Assembly: GCA_031119155.1 (NCBI GenBank)
Contig: JAVHYH010000073.1
Span: 1-13,974 of the forward strand
Source of the DNA: Brevundimonas sp.
Lineage (GTDB): Bacteria; Pseudomonadota; Alphaproteobacteria; Caulobacterales; Caulobacteraceae
DNA: 13,974 nucleotides
Direction: 5' to 3'
The notes under the pieces were generated by a model. The model saw only the letters and a list, made by a program, of their open reading frames with translations, was not told the DNA's origin and searched no databases. Of this stretch, positions 8,401 to 13,974 are shown one piece after another (within the stretch, counting starts at the first letter, position 1; each line of letters begins with the position of its first letter). The position numbers and the translations under genes were made by a program.

Positions 8401-8761
8401 AAGGGGTGGAGGGGGTGTCTGCGCCATCTCCCCCTGCCCCGCCCTGCGGCACCGCCTCGCTCTTGCCCAGCGTCAGCAGACGGCACAGCCGGCCATAGGC
8501 GGCGCGGTCGCGAGGGAAGACGATCAGGTCGGTCCCGTCCGTGAACCCCAGCCGGGCGCCGACGATCAGGGGGATGCCCTTCTCCTCCGCCCCCATCGCC
8601 GCCCGCACCATCCCGGCCAGGGTATTGCGATCCGCCACCCCCACGGCGGCCAGTCCCAGCGCCTTCGCTTGACGCATCAGCTCGCCCGGATGCGACGCCC
8701 CCTCCAGAAAGCTGAAGTTGGTGATCGCTCCCAGCTCGGCGTACCGGCCATCCCACTTCAC
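5426..8761 (-). CDS. dnaE2: Error-prone DNA polymerase DnaE2 (ImuC)
   Basis: C-family DNA polymerase that extends across lesions and causes SOS mutagenesis, working with ImuA and ImuB. The GTG start at 8761 overlaps the imuB stop by four bases (GTGA), giving 1111 residues; the open frame runs further upstream, but family similarity begins at YAELGAITNFSFLEGASHP. Regions: N-terminal PHP domain (about 5-280), palm with PDIDVDF at 409-415 and KVDVLALG (catalytic Asp412, Asp414 and Asp561 by alignment with E. coli DnaE), fingers with FGEYGFPESHACSFA near 766-780, helix-hairpin-helix about 850-900, and OB domain about 985-1070. It ends in SRDFH, the typical DnaE2 terminus. Odd: about 35 extra residues (101-140) in the PHP region, partly encoded by a palindromic repeat, and an RPRRRRR run at 843-849. 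No intrinsic terminator is evident downstream. Confidence 0.96.
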   Translation of the reverse strand: MKWDGRYAELGAITNFSFLEGASHPGELMRQAKALGLAAVGVADRNTLAGMVRAAMGAEEKGIPLIVGARLGFTDGTDLIVFPRDRAAYGRLCRLLTLGKSEAVPQGGAGGDGADTPSTPSGGPSPIEGEETRIEKAETRLTFEQAVALGAGMIALAPAPETPDAAFETRLEGWRKAWPDELYLAAAPLWRGDDRRRLARLAAMAERTGAPMIATNAVLYHHPDRRMLQDVLTCIREGTTIDRAGRRLQANGERFLKPPEQMARLFRGHEAALARTMDVARACTFSLRELSYQYPDEPVPEGYSAQGWLTRLTLRGARDRWPKGVPADIRATILKELRLVRALDYAPYFLTVHDVVAWARSRPDPILCQGRGSAANSVICFCLGVTNVDPTQQDLLIERFISSERSEPPDIDVDFEHERREQVMQYVFNRYGRDRAAIVATIIHYRPRSAIRDVGKALGLTEDVTARMADTVWGSWGDAVKDEHVDRTGLSRDDARMQLALDLTAEIIKFPRHLSQHVGGFVLSQTPLLEIVPIGNAAMDDRTFIEWDKDDIDWLGLMKVDVLALGMLTAMKRAFRMIETTYGRPLKDLAAVPSERRGVYEMLCKADSLGVFQVESRAQMSMLPRLQPRVFYDLVVQVAIVRPGPIQGRMVHPYLQRRAERRAYEQRHGKGSYRFSMPGSTANPSELTDVLRKTLGVPLFQEQAMKIAMVAAEFTGDEANGLRRAMATFRHNGTIGNFEEKMVGRMIARGYDPEFAQNSFNQIKGFGEYGFPESHACSFAHLVYVSAWVKWLYPDVFAACLLNSQPMGFYAPAQIVRDAREHGVEVRHPDVNASDWDATLEPRPRRRRRALRLGLRAIDGFKKGWAEAIMEARAQGPFADLDDLRLRARLPPAAMDRLAEADAYGSLKLSRRQGMWAARGAPPAASAPLFEAMGLREADGRPPEALPELAASEEVVGDYQTIRLSLKGHPVAYLRERLAQTEAVPATALARLPNNRKVIVGGVVLVRQRPGTAKGVCFMTVEDETGVANLVLWPDVFERLRPVAMGARMVLARGKVQTAEGVTHLVVEQLEDWTPMLGHLTPDAAPGSGHAPTRGRHPRDVRVLPGSRDFH
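8370..8420. repeat. Palindromic repeat inserted in frame within dnaE2
   Basis: A G/C-rich element with a perfect 8-bp hairpin, CCTCCCCC at 8371-8378 and GGGGGAGG at 8384-8391 (5-base loop), followed by CCCC-CGAA-GGGG at 8395-8406 and GGAGGGGGTGT. On the coding strand it reads DTPSTPSGGPSPIEGEET (dnaE2 residues 115-132), a low-complexity stretch unlike the flanking polymerase. It resembles dispersed extragenic palindromes of Caulobacterales-type genomes but differs in sequence from the 967-1156 element. Insertion origin is inferred from the family alignment, where this loop is normally short. Confidence 0.7.
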
Positions 8762-10371
8762 GCCAGCACCCCGTGCATCCACCAGGACGGCGCGCGCCGG
8801 TCGTCGCCGACACCCGTGTAGTCCCAACCGTAGCGGCCCTCGCGGAACAGCCAGTAGCGCCCGCCCTCGCCGTCCTCGACTCGGTAGTAGTCGCGGGTGC
8901 GCACCTCGCGCCCATCCGGGCGGGGCCGCCACCATTCGGGCGACAGCCGTTCCGGCCCCTCGGCCCGCACGATCCGTCGGCTGACCCGGCGCCAGGTAAA
9001 GCGCGCGGGCGCGCCGTCGGGCAGGTCGAAGACCGGATCCTCCAGCGGCTCGGGCGGCTCCAGCAGCAGGATCGGACGCCGCCCTGCGTCCGCCGCATCC
9101 GCCGCCGGCGCCTTCCCTAACGCCGGGACCAGTCGCTCGGCCCGCTCCGGAATCCAGCTGTCCACCGGCTCCGACGTCAGCACCCGCCCTTCGCCCAGAC
9201 GGGCGGTCAGGCGATCGATCAGCACGGCCAGACCTTCCGCCTGCTTCGCCTCCGCCTCACTCTCCAGCACGCCTTGCCGCGCGGTCATCGCCTCGGTCAG
9301 GTCAGCGGTCAGCATCAGGGCGTCGAGGCCGAAGCCCAGCTCCAGCCGCCCGAACCCCGTCTCGCGGAACAGCCGCATCCAGATCGACGCCTCCCGCCCC
9401 GGCAGGCCCATCCGCACCGACAGCGACGTCGTCTCCCCGTCCGTGCGGAAACCGGTCAGGGTCAGGGCCTTCGCCCCCTGCCCGTCCCGCTCCAGCGCCC
9501 GCGACAGCTCCGCCGCCAACTCCGGCAGCCGCGCCTCCACCCCGGCGACATCCCCCAGCGGCTCGGCGAAGGCCTGCCAGACGCGATAGCGGGCGGGCGG
9601 ACGCACCGTGGTCAGGGCCTCGGCCACATGGCCGCGCGCCTGATCCAGCCGCTTCACCAGACCGATGGCGTCGCCGTCGCGGAACCGCTTCGCCAGCCCT
9701 GCGCGCGGCATGGCGTACAGGCTGCCGATACTCTTCAGCCCCAGCCGACGCGCGGCGGAAACGGTCCGGTCGTCCAGCCGCAGCGCCTCGATGGGCAGGT
9801 CGGCCAGCCCGTCCGACAGGGTCTCGTCCGTCGCCACCGGATCCTGTCCCTCGCCCCACCGGGCCAGCGCCCAGGCCGCGCCCGGCGTCGGGGCCATGGC
9901 CACACGCGCGGTCGCGCCCGCCTCGGCCAACCGGACGCGGATCAGGGCCAGCAGCGCCGCCTCGCCGCCGAACAGATGGGTCGCCCCGGTCACATCGAGG
10001 AACAGCCCCTCCAGCCCGTCGCCCGAGGGATCGAGACTGACCGACGGCGACCACCGCTCGGCCCAGACCGCCAGCGCCTCCAGCGCCCGATGGTCGGCGG
10101 CGACGTCCGCGGGCTGGCACAGCAGGTGGGGGATCATGGCCAGCGCATCCGCCTGCGTCTGGCCGCGCCTCAGCCCGGCGGCGCGCGCGGCCGGATTCAG
10201 GGCGTGGATCACCGCCGCGCCCCGGCTGTTCTTGAGGATCAGGGCGAGCGGGGCCTGCGGGTCGAGGGCGGGGTCAGGCGGCGAGGCCGGACGTCGCGCC
10301 CGTTCCAGCGATCGGCGGCGGACGGAAACCGGCCAGTCGATCAGCCAGACGGAGACGATGCGTCTCATCAT
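8758..10371 (-). CDS. imuB: ImuB, Y-family polymerase-like mutagenesis protein
   Basis: Catalytically inactive Y-family polymerase homologue that, in Caulobacter and mycobacteria, links DnaE2 to the sliding clamp during lesion bypass. 537 residues. The first metal-binding Asp of active Y polymerases is replaced (VSVWLIDW near residues 6-13) and the catalytic Asp-Glu pair reads Glu121-Gly122 before LFLDVTGATHLFGG, so no synthesis is expected. A helix-hairpin-helix is near 195-230 and the little finger near 255-360. QGVLES at 366-371 sits where clamp-binding motifs occur but is a poor match. The C-terminal region (about 430-537), with RVSRRIVRAEGPERLSPEWW and WWMHG, is typical of ImuB and is thought to contact ImuA and RecA. 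Start: two adjacent ATGs (10371, 10368); GGAG favours the second. It overlaps imuA by 98 bases and dnaE2 by four. Confidence 0.95.
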   Translation of the reverse strand: MMRRIVSVWLIDWPVSVRRRSLERARRPASPPDPALDPQAPLALILKNSRGAAVIHALNPAARAAGLRRGQTQADALAMIPHLLCQPADVAADHRALEALAVWAERWSPSVSLDPSGDGLEGLFLDVTGATHLFGGEAALLALIRVRLAEAGATARVAMAPTPGAAWALARWGEGQDPVATDETLSDGLADLPIEALRLDDRTVSAARRLGLKSIGSLYAMPRAGLAKRFRDGDAIGLVKRLDQARGHVAEALTTVRPPARYRVWQAFAEPLGDVAGVEARLPELAAELSRALERDGQGAKALTLTGFRTDGETTSLSVRMGLPGREASIWMRLFRETGFGRLELGFGLDALMLTADLTEAMTARQGVLESEAEAKQAEGLAVLIDRLTARLGEGRVLTSEPVDSWIPERAERLVPALGKAPAADAADAGRRPILLLEPPEPLEDPVFDLPDGAPARFTWRRVSRRIVRAEGPERLSPEWWRPRPDGREVRTRDYYRVEDGEGGRYWLFREGRYGWDYTGVGDDRRAPSWWMHGVLA

Positions 10372-10927
10372 CCTGCTCCAGCATCCAGAGACCGGGACGC
10401 TCGCCCCGGCCGCGTGTCATCTCGGCCGCCAGACGGGTGCGGCCCGGCGCGCGCGGGTCGTCGGCGTCGGGCGCGGACAGGGCCGTCGCCACCTGCCAGC
10501 GGCGGCGGGCGGCGCTGAGCCCCTCCGGCAAACGCGGCAGGATCAGCCCGACCGAGCCGCCTTCCTTCGCCGCGAAATCCAGCCGCCGCGTCTGGGCCAG
10601 GGTGGCGCCGTCCACCGCGCCCAGCGCCAGCGACACCGCCCCCGACCGCAGCGCCTGTTCCATCACCCACAGCCCCTCCGCCGCCGTCGCCACCGGCGTC
10701 AGGATCAGGGCCACGCCGGGCAGGCCCGGGCCATAGGGCCGTCCATTCTCACCCAGCCAGGCGCGGGACGCCGCCAGCAGCACAGGTCGCTCATCCCCCG
10801 GCGGCCGTCGCGACAGGGCGAACAGCAGGGCCGCCGCCCGGTCCCGGGGCGTCGGCGCGCACACCTCTTCCAGAGGCGCGGCGGCCTCCGGAAAGGGATC
10901 CGGCGATGCGGCGGAAGAGGGAGACAT
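10274..10927 (-). CDS. imuA: ImuA, SOS mutagenesis protein
   Basis: RecA-fold accessory protein of the ImuA-ImuB-DnaE2 mutasome, 217 residues from the chosen start. Recognisable family features: YGPGLPGVALILTPVATAAEGLWVMEQALRSGAVSLALGAV, then TRRLDFAAKEGGSVGLIL, ARRRWQVATALS and a final PGLWMLEQDDETHRLRLADRLA. No Walker A motif is visible, so ATP binding is doubtful. Start choice: an upstream ATG at 10954 lies inside the -10 hexamer and LexA box, so it cannot be transcribed from that promoter; the next ATG (10927, MSPSS) fits an untranslated leader of about 20 bases, though its Shine-Dalgarno is poor. The 3' end overlaps imuB by 98 bases. SOS control is supported by the LexA box. First gene of a three-gene unit. 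Confidence 0.9.
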   Translation of the reverse strand: MSPSSAASPDPFPEAAAPLEEVCAPTPRDRAAALLFALSRRPPGDERPVLLAASRAWLGENGRPYGPGLPGVALILTPVATAAEGLWVMEQALRSGAVSLALGAVDGATLAQTRRLDFAAKEGGSVGLILPRLPEGLSAARRRWQVATALSAPDADDPRAPGRTRLAAEMTRGRGERPGLWMLEQDDETHRLRLADRLAGFRPPPIAGTGATSGLAA

Positions 10928-10948
10928 GACAGGCCCGGAACGATGGAT

Positions 10949-10981
10949 GTTCATTATTTGTTCCGCCCGTCCGAGAGTCAA
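10949..10981 (-). promoter_or_regulatory. imuA promoter with overlapping LexA (SOS) box
   Basis: On the minus strand, TTGACT (-35, 10976-10981), a 17-bp spacer and AATAAT (-10, 10953-10958) form a strong sigma70-type promoter for imuA. The alphaproteobacterial LexA box GTTC-N7-GTTC lies on the plus strand at 10949-10963 (sequence GTTCATTATTTGTTC) and covers the -10, so bound LexA would block polymerase. A further inverted half-site GAAC at 10938-10941 sits seven bases beyond. Transcription should begin near 10946. The sequence match is exact; repression and SOS induction follow from known alphaproteobacterial imuAB-dnaE2 control. Confidence 0.9.
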
Positions 10982-11103
10982 ACCGGAATGCGGAATCCTG
11001 TCCGGAAGCGGGCACAACCCCAGACCCTCCGGCCCGGTCCCTGCACGTCTCACACCCTGCGGATCGCTCCGCTCCCGGAACGATACAGCTTGGCCATAGG
11101 ACG

Positions 11104-12246
11104 ATGAGAGAGATCGCGGAGACAGACTATCCGGCGGTGCAGGCCCTGCATCGTAGCGTCGGCTGGCCGGAACGGTCGCTGGCCGGCTGGCGCTGGCTGC
11201 ATTCCAATCCCGCGCGGCTGGAGATCGGCGCGCCGGCGGGCTGGATCATCGACGGCCCGGACGGCGAACCGGCGGCGCACGTCGGCAATCTGATCCAGCG
11301 CTTCCGGCTGGGCGAGCGCCGCCTGCACGGCGCGACCGGCTTTTCGATCATCGTCACCCGCGCCGCCCGGGGCGGCAGCCGCGCCATGCTGAAGACCTTC
11401 ACCCGCCAGCCGGTCGTCTTCGCCCGCTACACCTTCAACGCCAATTCCAAGTCCCAGCCCCTCTACGTCCGTCACGGCATGCAGGCCTGGCCCGAACAGA
11501 CCCATGCGCTGAAACTGAGCTGGGTGGTCGATCCCCTGCCGCTGGCGGCGGGCCGGTTGTGGAAGCGCCTCTACGACCTGGCGCCCGGCTTTGTCGAAGG
11601 TCTGGGCGAGCGGCTGATGAACGACCGCCTCGGCCGGGCCGTGCGCCTGGACCTGCCCGGCGGCGTGGAGGTGCTGACCGACTTTGGCGACGCCTCGCCC
11701 TATGCCGCCTTCTGGGAGGCTCTGGTCGCCGAGGGCCGCCTGCTGGCGGACCGCAGCCCCGAGGCCCAGCGCTGGCGTCTGAAGGATCCTGACCTGACCC
11801 AGGCGCCGCTGGCCCTCGCGGTCCGGCGCGACGGCGGGATCGTCGCCTACGCCCAGGCCATGATGGCCAAGTCGAACATCCTTGAGCCGCCGGTTCTGGA
11901 GATTGTCGATCTGGAGGCGCTGAAAGATCACCCCGACGCCGTTCCGGCCCTGATGCGGGCGCTGAAGTCCGCCGCCCACGCCATGGGCGCCGCCAAGCTG
12001 AGGCTGCAGACAGTGACGCCGCAGGCTCTGGAACGGCTGGGGGAGTTCGCGCGCACGGCCCGCCGCGAGGGCGGCTGGGGCCACTGTCATGTCCAGTTCG
12101 CGGAAGATGCGCCCGATCCGGCGCTGTGGTCGCCGACGCCCTATGACGGCGACTATGCGATCTGTCTGCGCCCGATTCCGCTGGGCCGGCAGGTCCGGTC
12201 GAAGCGGACGGCGAAGGCGGCCTCGGCGACCGCCTCCAAGGCCTGA
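11104..12246 (+). CDS. GNAT-fold N-acyltransferase-like protein
   Basis: A 380-residue cytosolic protein with features of acyl-CoA N-acyltransferases; substrate unknown. The N-terminus REIAETDYPAVQALHRSVGWPERSLAGWRWLHSNP is the usual opening of large GNAT-like proteins in alphaproteobacteria. Next come strands GWIIDGPDGEPAAHVGNLIQRF and LHGATGFSIIVTRAARGGSRAMLKTF, where the R-x-G-x-S/A pyrophosphate loop would fall (RAARGGSRA near residues 89-97), then FNANSKSQPLYVRHGMQ. The second half (about 195-335) could be a second, degenerate GNAT-like fold. The tail VRSKRTAKAASATASKA is basic and low-complexity. The ATG follows AGGAC closely; no better start exists in frame. It is divergent from imuA across 176 bases, with no LexA box of its own, and converges on mscL with 13 bases between stops. 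Acylation of a cell-surface or small-molecule amine is only a guess. Confidence 0.75.
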   Translation: MREIAETDYPAVQALHRSVGWPERSLAGWRWLHSNPARLEIGAPAGWIIDGPDGEPAAHVGNLIQRFRLGERRLHGATGFSIIVTRAARGGSRAMLKTFTRQPVVFARYTFNANSKSQPLYVRHGMQAWPEQTHALKLSWVVDPLPLAAGRLWKRLYDLAPGFVEGLGERLMNDRLGRAVRLDLPGGVEVLTDFGDASPYAAFWEALVAEGRLLADRSPEAQRWRLKDPDLTQAPLALAVRRDGGIVAYAQAMMAKSNILEPPVLEIVDLEALKDHPDAVPALMRALKSAAHAMGAAKLRLQTVTPQALERLGEFARTARREGGWGHCHVQFAEDAPDPALWSPTPYDGDYAICLRPIPLGRQVRSKRTAKAASATASKA

Positions 12247-12259
12247 ACCAAGTTCCGGA

Positions 12260-12685
12260 TCAGGCTTTCGGGCGGGCTTTCAGCTCGTCGCGGATTTCGG
12301 CCAGCAGGGCCTCGGTCGCGGTCGGCGCGGGCGGCACTTCCGGCGCGGGCGCAGCCGCCTGTTCGCGACGCAGCTTGTTGACCAGCTTGACCATCAGGAA
12401 GATCACGAACGCCACGATCATGAACTGGATCACGGTGTTGATGAAGGCGCCGTACTGGATGGCGACCTTCTCGATCTCTTCGGTGGCCGGGTTTTCGGGC
12501 ACCAGAACCCATTCAAGGTTCGAGAAATCCACCCGGCCCAGCAGCAGGCCGATCGGCGGCATGACCACCTGCTCGACCAGGCTGGTGACGATCTTGCCGA
12601 ACGACGCGCCGATGATCACGCCGACGGCGAGATCGATGACGTTGCCGCGGGCGATGAATTCCTTGAACTCGCTAACCAGTCCCAT
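12260..12685 (-). CDS. mscL: Large-conductance mechanosensitive channel MscL
   Basis: Inner-membrane pentameric channel that opens under membrane tension and releases solutes on osmotic downshock. 141 residues, normal for the family (E. coli 136). The N-terminal amphipathic helix and first membrane helix read SEFKEFIARGNVIDLAVGVIIGASFGKIVTSLV (residues 5-37), with the pore-lining hydrophobic and Gly pattern intact. The periplasmic loop covers about 45-75, the second membrane helix GAFINTVIQFMIVAFVIFLMVKLVNKL about 79-105, and a charged C-terminal helix EALLAEIRDELKA follows an Ala/Pro linker. The start has AGGAG five bases upstream in the 14-base gap after ihfB, which implies co-transcription with ihfB. 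No terminator is obvious in the 13-base space to the convergent gene. Confidence 0.97.
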   Translation of the reverse strand: MGLVSEFKEFIARGNVIDLAVGVIIGASFGKIVTSLVEQVVMPPIGLLLGRVDFSNLEWVLVPENPATEEIEKVAIQYGAFINTVIQFMIVAFVIFLMVKLVNKLRREQAAAPAPEVPPAPTATEALLAEIRDELKARPKA

Positions 12686-12699
12686 GGGGCTCCTGAAGG

Positions 12700-12981
12700 T
12701 CAGTCGGCGTTCAGCCGCTCACGCAGCTCCTTGCCGCTCTTGAAGAAGGGCACAGCCTTGGCCGGCACCTCGACCGACTCTCCCGTGCGCGGGTTGCGAC
12801 CGGCGCGGGCCGGGCGTCCCCTTACGGAAAAGGCTCCGAAGCCGCGAAGTTCCACGCGACCGCCGTCGCCCAGCGCATCGACCATCTGGCCGAGCACGAC
12901 GTTCACCACGCGCTCGACCTCGGCATGGGTCAGATGCGTGTTTTCCGCCGCGAGCTTTTCGATCAGCTCTGATTTGATCAT
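12700..12981 (-). CDS. ihfB: Integration host factor subunit beta
   Basis: DNA-bending nucleoid protein that pairs with IHF alpha and shapes DNA for transcription, replication and recombination. 93 residues from the ATG at 12981 (MIKSELIEKLAAENTHL), which matches the family start; a longer in-frame start at 13026 would add 15 unrelated residues. The HU/IHF fold is complete: helices 1-2, the RVELRGFGAFSVR strands (residues 42-54), and the DNA-binding arm GRNPRTGESVEVPAK with intercalating Pro64, then VPFFKSGKELRERLN. GFGAFSVRGRPARAGRNP and the rpsA-ihfB order favour IHF beta over HU. Upstream lies a 181-base leader after the rpsA terminator, so it probably has its own promoter, although I found no convincing -35/-10. 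mscL follows by 14 bases. Confidence 0.95.
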   Translation of the reverse strand: MIKSELIEKLAAENTHLTHAEVERVVNVVLGQMVDALGDGGRVELRGFGAFSVRGRPARAGRNPRTGESVEVPAKAVPFFKSGKELRERLNAD

Positions 12982-13021
12982 GCAGGCCCCCACCCTTCTC
13001 TGACCATCCCGGCCATACGGG

Positions 13022-13042
13022 TGCATCTGAACGCCGGATGCA
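13022..13042 (-). promoter_or_regulatory. Small hairpin in the ihfB leader
   Basis: TGCATC at 13022-13027 and GATGCA at 13037-13042 form a 6-bp inverted repeat with a 9-base loop, about 40 bases before the ihfB start. It could be a protein-binding site or a leader hairpin. It is short enough to be chance, and nothing else supports it. Confidence 0.2.
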
Positions 13043-13163
13043 ACCCCACACTAACGCTCGCGCACCGGGGGAAAAAGTCCCAAAGCCCTGAGAGACGGTC
13101 GAATTGTGGGTTAACTGTCGGCAAGCGTACATAATTTTACCGCCGGCCCGACCGCCGGACACG

Positions 13164-13193
13164 AAAAAGGCGGCCGGATTTCTCCGACCGCCT
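13164..13193 (-). terminator. Intrinsic terminator of rpsA
   Basis: On the minus strand a stem AGGCGG/CCGCCT, one mismatch, then CGG/CCG around a 6-base loop (13168-13193) is followed at once by TTTTT (13164-13168). It begins 30 bases after the rpsA stop. A repeat of GGCGGTCGG just downstream (about 13145-13160) may form a second, weaker CCGGC/GCCGG stem. Confidence 0.85.
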
Positions 13194-13222
13194 GATCCGT
13201 TAGTCGCCGATGGCGAAGGGGG

Positions 13223-13974
13223 TTAGTCCTTCGAGCCGGCCTTTTCGCGCAGGGCGGCGCCCAGGATGTCGCCCAGCGAGGCGCCCGAGTCGGACGAACC
13301 GAACTGTTCGATGGCCTCGGCCTCGTCCTTCATTTCCAGGGCCTTGATCGACACCGACACGCGGCGCGAGGCCTTGTCGACGCCGGTGACCATGGCGTCG
13401 ACGCGGTCGCCGACCGAGAAGCGCTCGGTGCGCTGCTCGTTGCGATCACGCGACAGGTCCGACTTGCGGATGAACGAGGTCGCCGGAGCATCCTCTTCAC
13501 CGAACTTGACCTCGATGCCGCCGGTCTCGATCGCCGTCACGGTGACGGTGATCTGCTGGCCCTTCTTGAAGGTGTCGCCTTCCATCGGATCGCCGCCGAG
13601 CTGCTTGATGCCCAGCGAGACGCGTTCCTTCTCCACGTCGACGTCCAGGACCTTGGCCTTGACGGTTTCGCCCTTGCGGTAACGCTGGATGGCTTCTTCG
13701 CCCGACACGTTCCAGTCCAGGTCCGACAGGTGGACCATGCCGTCGATGTCGTTGTCCAGGCCGATGAACAGGCCGAACTCGGTGGCGTTCTTGACTTCAC
13801 CCTCGACGGTCGAGCCGATCGGGTTGTTGGCCACGAAGGCATCCCACGGGTTGTCCTGGGCCTGCTTCAGGCCCAGCGAGATGCGGCGCTTGGAGGCGTC
13901 GACGTCCAGCACGACCACATCGACTTCCTGCGAGGTCGAGACGATCTTGCCGGGGTGGACGTTCTTCTTGGTCC
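13223..13974 (-). CDS. rpsA: 30S ribosomal protein S1 (C-terminal part)
   Basis: S1 binds mRNA and helps the 30S subunit unfold and recruit structured messages. The start lies beyond the window; the frame stays open to the edge, reading TKKNVHPGKIVSTSQEVDVVVLDVD before RRISLGLKQ. About 250 residues remain, covering the end of one S1 motif and two further full S1 (OB-fold) repeats. The first begins near GSTVEGEVKNATEFGLFIGLDNDIDGMVHLSDLDW and ends at ERVSLGIKQL; the second begins at FKKGQQITVTVTAIETGGIEVKF and ends at RRVSVSIKAL. The final SLGDILGAALREKAGSKD is the common alphaproteobacterial tail. A strong terminator follows 30 bases after the stop. The rpsA-ihfB order is widely conserved in proteobacteria. 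Confidence 0.97.
   Translation of the reverse strand, partial: TKKNVHPGKIVSTSQEVDVVVLDVDASKRRISLGLKQAQDNPWDAFVANNPIGSTVEGEVKNATEFGLFIGLDNDIDGMVHLSDLDWNVSGEEAIQRYRKGETVKAKVLDVDVEKERVSLGIKQLGGDPMEGDTFKKGQQITVTVTAIETGGIEVKFGEEDAPATSFIRKSDLSRDRNEQRTERFSVGDRVDAMVTGVDKASRRVSVSIKALEMKDEAEAIEQFGSSDSGASLGDILGAALREKAGSKD

Noticed and set aside
5855..8821. Very long open frame on the plus strand, antisense to dnaE2
   Set aside because: It mirrors dnaE2, which has clear catalytic motifs; the product is a His/Arg/Gln-rich low-complexity chain expected from reading GC-rich coding DNA backwards.
8762..8935. Longer dnaE2 start giving 58 more N-terminal residues
   Set aside because: The extra residues are an out-of-frame reading of the imuB C-terminus and unlike any DnaE2; the GTG at 8761 overlapping the imuB stop fits the family start.
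12198..12236. Terminator for the GNAT-like gene formed by GGCGG/CCGCC near its 3' end
   Set aside because: The stem is inside coding sequence and lacks a T-tract on either strand.
12982..13026. ihfB starting at 13026
   Set aside because: The 15 added residues do not match the IHF beta family, whose members begin at M-x-K-S-E-L-I.
13099..13113. CtrA-like TTAA-N7-TTAA site upstream of ihfB
   Set aside because: Only one TTAA half is present; the other position reads CGAA.

Overview
The window looks like chromosomal DNA of a GC-rich alphaproteobacterium, most probably Caulobacterales (Brevundimonas or Caulobacter type). The reasons are the very high third-position GC, a GTTC-N7-GTTC LexA box of the alphaproteobacterial kind, an SOS cassette of imuA-imuB-dnaE2 type, an rpsA-ihfB pair, and dispersed palindromic CTCCC/GGGAG repeats of a kind I associate with these genomes. 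The assignment rests on family knowledge and was not computed.

Layout. Left, plus strand: the C-terminal part of an M1 aminopeptidase related to leukotriene A4 hydrolase (1-963); a 312-base gene-free gap holding a composite inverted-repeat element; then hppD (4-hydroxyphenylpyruvate dioxygenase), a tiny Trp-rich two-helix membrane protein whose ATG directly follows the hppD stop, and a 150-residue protein of unknown function. A GAF-GGDEF-EAL cyclic-di-GMP enzyme follows (3177-5321); its Shine-Dalgarno lies in a small hairpin. Middle, minus strand: the mutagenesis cassette imuA -> imuB -> dnaE2 (10927 down to 5426). It is overlapped throughout and driven by a promoter whose -10 lies inside a LexA box. 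It should act as one SOS-induced unit: ImuB (inactive Y-family polymerase) and ImuA assist the error-prone C-family polymerase DnaE2 in lesion bypass. Right: a divergent GNAT-like gene (11104-12246, plus) converges on ihfB-mscL (minus, 14-base gap, probably co-transcribed). Upstream of these is the 3' end of rpsA (minus, runs off the window), closed by a clear intrinsic terminator.

Most genes are ordinary housekeeping or stress genes, and I see no phage, plasmid, CRISPR, tRNA or rRNA. The points most worth checking are a palindromic repeat inserted in frame inside dnaE2, an extra inverted half-site next to the imuA LexA box, the 98-base imuA/imuB overlap, the hairpin over the ribosome binding site of the cyclic-di-GMP gene, and the small Trp-rich protein coupled to hppD. 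I found no convincing new multi-gene system.
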